Shown: positions 1 through 3,852 of the stretch, in pieces
How the letters are laid out: each line of letters starts with the position of its first letter
Position numbering within the stretch: position 1 is the first letter of the stretch
Assembly: GCA_964592455.1 (NCBI GenBank)
Contig: CAZQDQ010000063.1
Location: 1-5,081, forward strand
DNA length: 5,081 nucleotides
Reading direction: 5' to 3'
DNA from: MFAQ01 sp964592455
Lineage (GTDB): Bacteria > Patescibacteriota > Microgenomatia > UBA1400 > MFAQ01
Program-made: the position numbers and the translations under genes
The notes under the pieces: generated by a model
The model's input: only the letters and a program-made list of their open reading frames with translations
What the model was told of the DNA's origin: nothing
The model's database searches: none

Positions 1-244
1 CAGGTTTATCTAACATTTTTTCAATAGAAGATCTTTTTTTCCAAGATTTTATTTTCAGTTCAAAAGCTCTTGCTTCCTGAACTGTGTTAAATATCTTCAA
101 AAAAATTACCTTTACTGGCAGTTTTGACTTTGTTGATTTAACCTGACCTTTAATGTGCTGAAGATACCTGTATTTGAAGTTCTTTGAAGAACCAATGTAG
201 TAACTGTGATCTTTCAAAGACTCTAAAACGCAGGTATGAGCCAT
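1..244 (-). CDS. GIY-YIG domain small protein, C-terminus cut by window edge
   Basis: Reading the minus strand from the ATG at 244 gives an open frame of 81 codons that runs off the left edge. It resembles the single-domain GIY-YIG nuclease-like proteins common in bacteria. Visible family features are YYIG (about residues 17-20), an Arg in KYRYLQH followed by His about 4 residues on, a Lys/Ser-Thr stretch of the KVKSTK type, and EARAFELKIKSW, which supplies the metal-binding Glu. The position that normally holds the GIY tyrosine (about residue 5, in HTCVLE) is Cys, so nuclease activity is doubtful. An in-frame ATG at 253 is rejected because it lies inside the -10 box CATAAT (257-252), whereas the ATG at 244 is 7 nt after that box, as in neighbouring genes. 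No Shine-Dalgarno is seen. A GC-rich hairpin cluster lies directly upstream. The family is clear; the substrate is unknown. Confidence 0.85.
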   Translation of the reverse strand, partial: MAHTCVLESLKDHSYYIGSSKNFKYRYLQHIKGQVKSTKSKLPVKVIFLKIFNTVQEARAFELKIKSWKKRSSIEKMLDKP

Positions 245-257
245 ATGTACCATTATG
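245..257 (-). promoter_or_regulatory. -10 box and leaderless start of the GIY-YIG gene
   Basis: On the minus strand CATAAT (257-252) is followed by 7 nt and then ATG (244-242). This spacing would put the transcription start on or next to the A of the start codon. No -35 hexamer is obvious; the -35 area is occupied by the 259-288 hairpin. Confidence 0.5.
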
Positions 258-258
258 C

Positions 259-288
259 CGACCCCTCTCGAAGAATTCGAGAGGATCG
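259..288 (-). repeat. Strong hairpin next to the GIY-YIG promoter
   Basis: CCTCTCGAA (264-272) and TTCGAGAGG (276-284) are perfect 9-bp inverted arms around a 3-nt loop and include GAATTC. Read as minus-strand RNA the stem extends to 13 pairs, using 285-288 with 259-262 (one G-U pair) and one bulged G at 263. It ends one base before the -10 box of the GIY-YIG gene. It could be a REP-like palindrome, a terminator part, or a protein-binding site. There is no T-run after it, so an ordinary intrinsic terminator is unlikely. Confidence 0.75.
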
Positions 289-301
289 AGCACTCGCGAT
301 C

Positions 302-314
302 CGACCTTAAGTCG
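302..314. repeat. Small inverted repeat in the hairpin cluster
   Basis: CGAC (302-305), a 5-nt loop and GTCG (311-314) form a short hairpin. CCGA (301-304) with TCGG (318-321), or GGATCG (283-288) with CGATCC (297-302), are competing pairings. The stretch 283-325 repeats variations of TCGAG/GATCG, so several alternative folds exist. Significant mainly as part of the 259-391 cluster. Confidence 0.45.
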
Positions 315-331
315 AGATCGGAGGACGATTC

Positions 332-366
332 GCCCGCCTGCAACGCTATGCGTAAGCATTGCGGGC
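332..366 (-). repeat. Long GC-rich hairpin between hpt and the GIY-YIG gene
   Basis: GCCCGC (332-337) pairs with GCGGGC (361-366), and the inner arms AACGCT (342-347) and AGCATT (355-360) pair fully in minus-strand RNA if one G-U pair is allowed. This gives a 12-bp stem with a 4-nt bulge (338-341) and a 7-nt loop. CCTGC (337-341) can instead pair with GCAGG (365-369), a slipped alternative. The strand-specific G-U pair favours a minus-strand RNA role, as the hpt 3' UTR or the region upstream of the GIY-YIG gene. Confidence 0.65.
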
Positions 367-376
367 AGGGCAATGT

Positions 377-391
377 GGGTATATTTTACCC
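377..391 (-). repeat. Small inverted repeat at the hpt stop codon
   Basis: GGGTA (377-381) and TACCC (387-391) are perfect 5-bp arms around TATTT. The palindrome touches the last base of the hpt TAG stop (393-391). With the 332-366 hairpin following on the minus strand it may help end hpt transcription, but no U-run follows a stem. Confidence 0.4.
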
Positions 392-936
392 TATTGAACC
401 TTTGCAACCAGGTTTTTTCGACCTCTTCCTTTTTCTGCGGAGTCGATACCGTACCCCTCAACCCATTTGTCTGGAATTAAGAATCCAAGAAAGTCGATAG
501 GTACATCTATTTCTCTTCGATCTGGCTTTGAGAGCAAGGCGCAAGTTTTTAGTGATCTAGGGTTTCTGGTATTTAAAAGTTCTAGCAGTTTAGTGAAACT
601 ATAGCCAGTATCGACAATGTCTTCTACTAGTAAAACGTCTTTATCTGTTATGTCTGTACTGATATCTTTGTCTATTCTTGGTGCCCGGCTTGATTCTTCT
701 CCCTTACCGTAACTGGAGACAGCAACGAAGTCGACCTCTAGCTCTGGATAATATTGATAAAGTTCGCGAACTAGATCAGCAGTAAAAATAAAACTGCCAC
801 GCAAAACACAAACAACCACTAGATTTTGAGATTGGTAGTTTTCGGCTATTTCGGCAGCTAACTTAGTAATTCTATTTTTAATTATTTCTTCGCTTAATAA
901 TTCTTCCCAAATTGGTGATGTAGCTTTTTCGGTCAC
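391..936 (-). CDS. hpt: Hypoxanthine (purine) phosphoribosyltransferase
   Basis: The 181-aa cytoplasmic product should convert hypoxanthine or guanine plus PRPP to IMP or GMP and pyrophosphate in purine salvage. Family landmarks appear in order: VVCVLRGSFIF (41-51, the pyrophosphate-binding loop region), SSYG (74-77, mobile loop), VLLVEDIVDTGYSF (101-114, PRPP motif with the acidic pair E105/D106 and the DTG loop), LLSKPDRR (134-141) and DFLGFLIPDKWVEGYGID (149-165, purine-binding region). The length is normal. The last 14 residues are rich in Lys and Arg and lack the usual EYRNLPYIG-like ending, so substrate range may differ. The start is GTG at 936, 7 nt after a possible -10 (TAATAT, 949-944), with no Shine-Dalgarno. 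It is divergent from the Nudix gene across a repeat-bearing spacer. The downstream hairpin cluster at 259-391 may form its 3' UTR. Confidence 0.93.
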   Translation of the reverse strand: MTEKATSPIWEELLSEEIIKNRITKLAAEIAENYQSQNLVVVCVLRGSFIFTADLVRELYQYYPELEVDFVAVSSYGKGEESSRAPRIDKDISTDITDKDVLLVEDIVDTGYSFTKLLELLNTRNPRSLKTCALLSKPDRREIDVPIDFLGFLIPDKWVEGYGIDSAEKGRGRKNLVAKVQ

Positions 937-949
937 AAAATTTATATTA
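937..949 (-). promoter_or_regulatory. Putative -10 box and leaderless GTG start of hpt
   Basis: TAATAT (949-944 on minus) is followed by 7 nt of A/T and then GTG (936-934). The spacing matches the other genes here. The whole 937-960 stretch is AT-rich, so chance -10 matches are likely and TATAAA at 946-941 is an alternative. Confidence 0.35.
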
Positions 950-968
950 CTCTATATTATGTCTATTT

Positions 969-1036
969 TTTATAAGAGCTTGCTCCGTCTCTTTGTGCGC
1001 TTCCTCTTATAACTGCGCTCATAATCACTTCGTCAT
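969..1036. repeat. Palindromic spacer repeat, copy A
   Basis: A composite repeat unit. The left block (969-987, TTTATAAGAGCTTGCTCCG) and right block (993-1036, 44 nt) both recur exactly in copy B at 1044-1062 and 1099-1142. Inside the unit TTATAAGAG (970-978) and CTCTTATAA (1004-1012) are perfect inverted arms, so it can fold into a hairpin. It contains no plausible gene. It resembles REP-like intergenic repeats; whether it recurs elsewhere in the genome cannot be seen here. Confidence 0.85.
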
Positions 1037-1043
1037 ATATTTA

Positions 1044-1142
1044 TTTATAAGAGCTTGCTCCGCCTCCTTGCAATAATTTGACAATTATTGCAATGTCGTT
1101 GTGCGCTTCCTCTTATAACTGCGCTCATAATCACTTCGTCAT
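1044..1142. repeat. Palindromic spacer repeat, copy B, with 31-nt insert
   Basis: Identical to copy A in its left (1044-1062) and right (1099-1142) blocks, with a near-matching 5-nt linker (1063-1067), but carrying 31 extra bases at 1068-1098. The inverted arms TTATAAGAG (1045-1053) and CTCTTATAA (1110-1118) are kept. ATTATGAGCTTG at 1141-1152 looks like the beginning of a third, truncated left block that runs into the Nudix promoter. Confidence 0.85.
1068..1093. repeat. Perfect 11-bp hairpin inserted in repeat copy B
   Basis: TTGCAATAATT (1068-1078), loop TGAC, and AATTATTGCAA (1083-1093) form a perfect stem. With TGTCG (1094-1098) it makes the 31-nt segment absent from copy A. No duplicated target bases are visible around it. 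Confidence 0.85.
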
Positions 1143-1149
1143 TATGAGC
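1123..1149. repeat. Inverted repeat abutting the Nudix promoter
   Basis: GCTCATAAT (1123-1131) and ATTATGAGC (1141-1149) are perfect 9-bp arms around a 9-nt loop. The right arm ends 1 base before the extended -10 element of the Nudix gene, so the palindrome covers its -35 region and could act as an operator. It is also part of the spacer repeat, which may be the whole explanation. Confidence 0.65.
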
Positions 1150-1151
1150 TT

Positions 1152-1165
1152 GTTATAATTACCAG
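1152..1165 (+). promoter_or_regulatory. Extended -10 promoter, leaderless start of Nudix gene
   Basis: A consensus TATAAT (1154-1159), preceded directly by TTG in TTGTTATAAT with a TG placed as in extended -10 elements (allowing for the register), ends 6 nt before the ATG at 1166. No -35 match and no Shine-Dalgarno are seen. The RNA probably starts at the ATG. Confidence 0.7.
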
Positions 1166-1615
1166 ATGGGAAGTGGGGAGAGATTTAGACCAAAGTCGGC
1201 AGCTTATTTAATGCTGATGAAAGATAATCAGATTTTGCTGTCGCGCCGGTTTAATACTGGCTGGATGGATGGGATGTATAGTCTTATTTCTGGACACCTA
1301 GATGGAAATGAGTCGGTAAACGAAGCAATGATACGGGAAGCTTTTGAGGAAGCAGTAATTATTGTAAAGAGCGAAGACTTGATACCAGCAACTGTAATTC
1401 ACAGAAAGTCACCAGATGAAGAATATATTGATTTTTTCTTTGTAATTACCAAATGGCAAGGAGAAGTTGTGATCGGAGAACCAAATAAATGCGATGAAAT
1501 GAGTTGGTTTTCCCTTGATCACCTACCTGACAATATTTTGCCATACATTAAGGAAGCACTTTACAACTTTGAAAACAAAATTGCTTTTTCGGCTAGTGGC
1601 TGGGGAGAGGAATGA
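1166..1615 (+). CDS. Nudix hydrolase
   Basis: A 149-aa cytoplasmic protein of the Nudix fold, which splits nucleoside diphosphates linked to another group (NTPs, oxidised nucleotides, ADP-ribose or similar). The Nudix box GX5EX7REUXEEXGU lies at residues 43-65: G43, E49, R57-E58 and E61-E62 are all present, so metal binding should be intact. The box glycine near its end is Val64, a mild departure. RRFNTGWMDGMYSLISGH before the box and FSASGW at the C-terminus resemble a common bacterial subgroup of small Nudix proteins; the substrate cannot be read from sequence. The start is fixed by a consensus -10 box 6 nt upstream. The next gene starts 4 nt after the TGA stop, so the two are probably one operon. 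Confidence 0.93.
   Translation: MGSGERFRPKSAAYLMLMKDNQILLSRRFNTGWMDGMYSLISGHLDGNESVNEAMIREAFEEAVIIVKSEDLIPATVIHRKSPDEEYIDFFFVITKWQGEVVIGEPNKCDEMSWFSLDHLPDNILPYIKEALYNFENKIAFSASGWGEE
1602..1610 (+). promoter_or_regulatory. Shine-Dalgarno of the M14-like gene
   Basis: GGGGAGAGG at the end of the Nudix gene lies 9 nt before the ATG at 1620. It selects that start over the longer open frame that begins at 1515 inside the Nudix gene. It is one of only two clear Shine-Dalgarno sites in the window. Confidence 0.7.
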
Positions 1616-1619
1616 CAAT

Positions 1620-2291
1620 ATGAGAAAAATAGAAACCAAATTACCTGACTTTTGCTACTATCTGTCTGACAAAGAACCAGAGATACTGATACATGCTGGT
1701 ACTCATGGTGATGAATATGAGGTAATCGAACTAGTAGAAACGGCGCTTAAAAAGTATGAGGGGAGAATGAGACCTTTTTTGTTTGTACCTGCTGTTTCTC
1801 CTAGTGCTGTGTCCCAAAGAACAAGAAAGAACGTAAATGGACTAGACATGAACAGAGATTTTACAGACGACTCTCACGACTTTGAAGTGCGAGCAAACAT
1901 GGAGTTGCTCACCGGCAAGAGATTTGACTTATTTGTCTCTTTTCATGAAGACCCTGGTGTGAGAGAGTACTACATTTATGACGTAGGTTATTCAAAAACA
2001 GAGAGTAAAAAAGTATTGGAGCACAATAAATACCTGAAAGAAAATGGGGTAAAACTCCTAAACGGGGTGGATGACCCGGAAGATCCTTTTTTGGGTTACG
2101 AGTTTATCGATGGCTACCTAAAGTTTGTCCACCCAGAGGACTACCATGATGACGGCACAATATCTGCCTGGACACTAAATAGGCGCATTTGTGACGAATA
2201 CTTATGCCCAGAGATACCGGGAGCGCTGAGCTTAAAAGAGAAAGAGTTTATCGTTTATTCTTTTTTTGAAAAGATATTGTTTGTGACTTGA
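1620..2291 (+). CDS. M14-type / AstE-AspA-like zinc hydrolase
   Basis: The 223-aa product resembles the succinylglutamate desuccinylase/aspartoacylase and M14 carboxypeptidase group, zinc enzymes that cleave amide bonds near a carboxylate. HAGTHGDE (25-32) supplies the first zinc ligands, H29 and E32. NGLDMNRDF (73-81) matches the substrate-binding N-R segment. SFHEDPG (107-113) supplies the third ligand, H109. CPEIPG (196-201) may carry the catalytic Glu, E198; this last assignment is inference. No signal peptide is seen, so it is probably cytoplasmic. The length is short for AstE but normal for compact M14 members. The open frame extends upstream to 1515 but that part lies within the Nudix gene; the ATG at 1620 has a good Shine-Dalgarno. 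Co-transcribed with Nudix. The real substrate is unknown. Confidence 0.8.
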   Translation: MRKIETKLPDFCYYLSDKEPEILIHAGTHGDEYEVIELVETALKKYEGRMRPFLFVPAVSPSAVSQRTRKNVNGLDMNRDFTDDSHDFEVRANMELLTGKRFDLFVSFHEDPGVREYYIYDVGYSKTESKKVLEHNKYLKENGVKLLNGVDDPEDPFLGYEFIDGYLKFVHPEDYHDDGTISAWTLNRRICDEYLCPEIPGALSLKEKEFIVYSFFEKILFVT

Positions 2292-2296
2292 GGGCG

Positions 2297-2309
2297 TATA
2301 ATCTAAGTT
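2297..2309 (+). promoter_or_regulatory. -10 box and leaderless start of the 76-aa gene
   Basis: Consensus TATAAT (2297-2302) is followed by 7 nt and the ATG at 2310. It lies right after the TGA of the M14-like gene, so this gene has its own promoter. No Shine-Dalgarno is present. Confidence 0.65.
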
Positions 2310-2540
2310 ATGAAGAAGAAAGTTTTTGTTACACCAAAAGGTGAAAAAATAATCGTTAAAAACAAAAATTACAACAAGAGCGGTGACTCTGGGGCTATAT
2401 ACGGACTTGGAGTGGTAGGAGCGCTGTTTTATTTTTTACAAGATGCGAGAGGGTTAGAGGCTATTTTGTGGGGAATTGGCAAGGCTATGTTTTGGCCAGC
2501 AGTCTTGATCTATAAAGTGTTTTCGATGCTAAACTTGTAG
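2310..2540 (+). CDS. Small membrane protein of unknown function
   Basis: A 76-aa protein with a charged N-terminus (MKKKVFVTPKGEKII, then a Lys/Asn-rich stretch to about residue 22). Two hydrophobic segments follow: about 28-44 (GAIYGLGVVGALFYFLQ) and about 51-71 (AILWGIGKAMFWPAVLIY). This suggests a two-helix hairpin in the inner membrane with the N-terminus in the cytoplasm. I recall similar short proteins from CPR-type genomes but know no function. A dedicated -10 box sits 7 nt before its ATG, which supports it as a real gene despite its size. The next gene begins one base after its TAG stop, yet appears to have its own promoter inside this gene's last codons. Confidence 0.75.
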   Translation: MKKKVFVTPKGEKIIVKNKNYNKSGDSGAIYGLGVVGALFYFLQDARGLEAILWGIGKAMFWPAVLIYKVFSMLNL

Positions 2541-2541
2541 G
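2527..2541 (+). promoter_or_regulatory. Extended -10 promoter inside the 76-aa gene, for the MazG-like gene
   Basis: TG-C-TAAACT (2527-2535) is an extended -10 shape ending 6 nt before the GTG at 2542. TAAACT is a weaker -10 than TATAAT, and read-through from the upstream gene is also possible. No Shine-Dalgarno. Confidence 0.45.
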
Positions 2542-2910
2542 GTGAGAATACAAAAGAAGATACACAAATACCTGAAAGCAAGGAAGTGGCTAGACCTTAA
2601 ACCTGCTGATGTAGCAAAGTCGGTAGTGATTGAGTCGGCTGAGCTATTGGAACACTTTCAGTGGTCTAGCCCTACAAAAAAGGAGATCCAGAACAAGCCA
2701 GAAGTACTTAAAGAAATAAAAAAGGAGATAGCAGATATTATGATTTATTGTTTTGAGATGGCAGTAGTGCTAAACTTTGATGTACTAAAGGCGGTAAGAG
2801 AAAAACTAAAGCAGGTTAAGAAAAAGTACCCAGCGAAATTGATGAAGTCAGCTATTGCAAATAACGAATATTGGGAAATAAAGAAAAAATATAGAAAAGA
2901 GGGTTTGTAG
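2542..2910 (+). CDS. MazG-like nucleotide pyrophosphohydrolase
   Basis: The 122-aa product belongs to the all-alpha NTP pyrophosphohydrolase group (MazG/RS21-C6/dCTPase-like), which converts (d)NTPs to (d)NMPs and pyrophosphate and so removes non-canonical nucleotides. IESAELLEHFQW (30-41) gives the ExxE metal site (E31, E34) with the typical EHFQW ending. EIADIMIY (62-69) gives the ExxD site (E62, D65). KKKYP (113-117 region, in VKKKYPAKL) is the usual downstream element. It is single-domain, unlike the two-domain E. coli MazG. The start is GTG at 2542, with no ATG or Shine-Dalgarno to rival it and a -10-like element 6 nt upstream. A hairpin directly follows its stop. With the Nudix gene it suggests nucleotide-pool cleaning. 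Confidence 0.88.
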   Translation: MRIQKKIHKYLKARKWLDLKPADVAKSVVIESAELLEHFQWSSPTKKEIQNKPEVLKEIKKEIADIMIYCFEMAVVLNFDVLKAVREKLKQVKKKYPAKLMKSAIANNEYWEIKKKYRKEGL

Positions 2911-2915
2911 GAAAC

Positions 2916-2935
2916 AGACGGAGAGAACTCCGTCT
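2916..2935. terminator. Hairpin between convergent genes, possible bidirectional terminator
   Basis: AGACGGAG (2916-2923) and CTCCGTCT (2928-2935) are perfect 8-bp arms around AGAA, between the stops of the MazG-like gene (2910) and the convergent 101-aa gene (2948). Position and stem fit a shared terminator. The U-run is poor on both strands (TTG after it on plus, GTTTCC on minus), so termination efficiency is uncertain. Confidence 0.6.
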
Positions 2936-2947
2936 TGGGTGTTAATG

Positions 2948-3253
2948 CTAACTTTTTTTGGAGAAGCTGAAGGTTGCCTCGTAGCTCTCGTTGTAGCCAG
3001 GTTTGTCGTACTCTACTTTCCAACCGGCTTTGCGGTAGATGTCTTCGACATCGAGCCAGCCGTTGGCATAAATATCTTTTTCACTCAGTCCTTTTTTGAC
3101 CATGCGGGCAACGACTTTTTTCTGACTGAACTGAGAATAACCACCAAGGAAGTTTTCGGCGATCAACTCGTTGAAGCTTTCTATGGCCTCGTCTGGAATT
3201 AGGGCTTTCTTGAGAGTTACAACTTCGCTGGGGGTAAGGGGTTTAACAGCCAT
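2948..3253 (-). CDS. Conserved 101-aa protein of unknown function, phage-like family
   Basis: Function not known to me. The sequence has the look of a small conserved family that I recall from phages and assorted bacteria: IPDEAIESFNELIAEN (19-34), QKKVVARMVKKG (45-55 region), then NGWLDVEDIYRKAGWKVEY (64-82) and DKPGYNESYEATFSF (83-97). It is soluble, mixed alpha/beta by eye, without signal peptide or membrane segment. The ATG at 3253 has a canonical AGGAG 5 nt upstream, and a promoter (-35 TTGCAA, extended -10 TACACT) lies about 40-65 nt upstream, so its RNA has a leader of about 30 nt. It is divergent from the transglycosylase gene and convergent with the MazG-like gene. The frames opposite are shadows. 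A palindrome AGTGT-N7-ACACT overlaps its promoter. Confidence 0.82.
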   Translation of the reverse strand: MAVKPLTPSEVVTLKKALIPDEAIESFNELIAENFLGGYSQFSQKKVVARMVKKGLSEKDIYANGWLDVEDIYRKAGWKVEYDKPGYNESYEATFSFSKKS

Positions 3254-3258
3254 TTTTT

Positions 3259-3263
3259 CTCCT
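3259..3263 (-). promoter_or_regulatory. Shine-Dalgarno AGGAG of the 101-aa gene
   Basis: AGGAG on minus (3263-3259) is 5 nt before the ATG at 3253. It is unusual in this window, where most first genes lack a Shine-Dalgarno. Confidence 0.8.
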
Positions 3264-3290
3264 TTTGTCAGGGGGCGAAACGACTAGTTT

Positions 3291-3307
3291 AGTGTAACAT
3301 ATACACT
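3291..3307. promoter_or_regulatory. Operator-like palindrome AGTGT-N7-ACACT, copy 1
   Basis: AGTGTA (3291-3296) and TACACT (3302-3307) are perfect arms around 5 nt. The left half is the -10 box of the 101-aa gene, so a bound repressor would block that promoter; the site is 46 nt upstream of the transglycosylase ATG. The same AGTGT-N7-ACACT arrangement occurs at 4993-5009. Confidence 0.55.
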
Positions 3308-3319
3308 TATTATTTGCAA
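3291..3319 (-). promoter_or_regulatory. Promoter of the 101-aa gene
   Basis: On minus, -35 TTGCAA (3319-3314), a 17-nt spacer and -10 TACACT (3296-3291) preceded by TGT (extended -10). Expected start near 3284, leaving a leader of about 30 nt that holds the Shine-Dalgarno. Confidence 0.6.
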
Positions 3320-3336
3320 GTGGCATTTGTAAGTTT

Positions 3337-3352
3337 TGGTAGAATTTGAGCA
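3337..3352 (+). promoter_or_regulatory. Extended -10 promoter, leaderless start of the transglycosylase gene
   Basis: TGG-TAGAAT (3337-3345) ends 7 nt before the ATG at 3353. No Shine-Dalgarno. The -35 region has no good match at 17 nt; TTGCAA at 3314-3319 would give a 20-nt spacer. Confidence 0.6.
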
Positions 3353-3844
3353 ATGAACCCAACTGTTATTGGCAGTGTAGTGCTTGTTGGCGTAATTTCG
3401 GTTTTTGGAGTCAGTAAAGCAGAGAGGAAACAAGAACTAGTAAGCCCGGTAGTTGTGATTAGCCCGACAGTTTCTATGGCGACACCAACTGCAACAGCCG
3501 TACCCAAAAAACCGAAACCTAGTCCAACTCCCAAACCTACTCCGCCGGCAGAACCAAAGGAAAAGGTGAACAAACTGGTAGATAAATATAGTGCTCAGTA
3601 TGGATTGGACGTGAATATCGTGCGACACCTAGCACTTTGTGAGTCTGGTTTTCGAAGCAATGCTAAAAACGGAAAGTATATTGGTCTTTTTCAGTATGAT
3701 GCGCTGACCTGGAAAACAATAAGAGAGGAAATGAAACTTGACGCTAACCCTGAGTTAAGGTATTCGGCAGAAGAAGCAGTAAAGACGACAGCATATGCGC
3801 TATCTAAAGGTAAGACAAAACTTTGGCCAAACTGCGTGCCATAA
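3353..3844 (+). CDS. Membrane-anchored Rpf/SLT-like lytic transglycosylase
   Basis: A 163-aa protein predicted to act on peptidoglycan outside the membrane. Residues 4-20 form one hydrophobic segment (signal anchor or signal peptide). Residues 43-68 are a Pro/Thr/Lys-rich linker of the PSPTPKPTPP type that would span the cell wall. The catalytic domain runs from about 70 to 163. LALCESGFRSNA (93-104) carries the catalytic Glu, E97. GKYIGLFQYDALTW (107-120) is the conserved substrate-groove segment. A pair C96 and C161 (WPNC near the end) sits where resuscitation-promoting factors have their disulfide. Thus it is closer to the Rpf domain than to classic Slt, by eye. The start is fixed by an extended -10 box 7 nt upstream. 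The promoter of the next gene overlaps its last codons. Confidence 0.85.
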   Translation: MNPTVIGSVVLVGVISVFGVSKAERKQELVSPVVVISPTVSMATPTATAVPKKPKPSPTPKPTPPAEPKEKVNKLVDKYSAQYGLDVNIVRHLALCESGFRSNAKNGKYIGLFQYDALTWKTIREEMKLDANPELRYSAEEAVKTTAYALSKGKTKLWPNCVP

Positions 3845-3852
3845 TAAAGTTT
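3837..3852 (+). promoter_or_regulatory. Extended -10 promoter overlapping the transglycosylase stop codon
   Basis: TGC-CATAAT (3837-3845) includes the TAA stop (3842-3844) of the transglycosylase gene and ends 7 nt before the ATG at 3853. It predicts a separate leaderless transcript for the GIY-YIG gene. Confidence 0.55.

Noticed and set aside
264..391. Intrinsic terminator for hpt
   Set aside because: Strong stems are present but none is followed by a T-run on the minus strand, so this was kept as a hairpin cluster rather than called a terminator.
150..500. Overlapping open frames on both strands at 150-461 (-), 184-480 (+) and 255-500 (+)
   Set aside because: They cross the hairpin cluster and overlap the GIY-YIG and hpt genes in other frames; the proteins show no family features and no start signal.
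1078..1083. TTGACA as a -35 box for the Nudix promoter
   Set aside because: It is about 70 nt from the TATAAT and has no -10 partner at 16-18 nt; it is formed by the loop of the 1068-1093 hairpin.
937..1165. CRISPR array
   Set aside because: Only two composite copies with unequal spacing, no regular short repeats with unique spacers, and no cas genes in the window.
1613..1615. TGA read as an amino acid (code 4 or 25)
   Set aside because: TGA ends the Nudix gene right where the next gene begins and ends the M14-like gene at 2289-2291 just before a promoter; no in-frame TGA falls inside a conserved domain.
1515..1619. 35-residue N-terminal extension of the M14-like protein
   Set aside because: It lies inside the Nudix coding region, resembles no part of the family, and the ATG at 1620 has a good Shine-Dalgarno.
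2745..3202. Open frames at 2745-3023 (-) and 2939-3202 (+)
   Set aside because: They are shadows of the MazG-like gene and of the 101-aa gene, both of which have family motifs and start signals.
3310..3628. Minus-strand frames opposite the transglycosylase gene, one Gly/Val-rich
   Set aside because: The low-complexity composition is the reverse complement of the Pro/Thr/Lys linker; no start signals.
3823..3852. Upstream ATG at 3823 for the YhbQ-like gene
   Set aside because: It adds 10 residues not typical of the family and overlaps the preceding gene; the ATG at 3853 fits both the family start and the -10 spacing.
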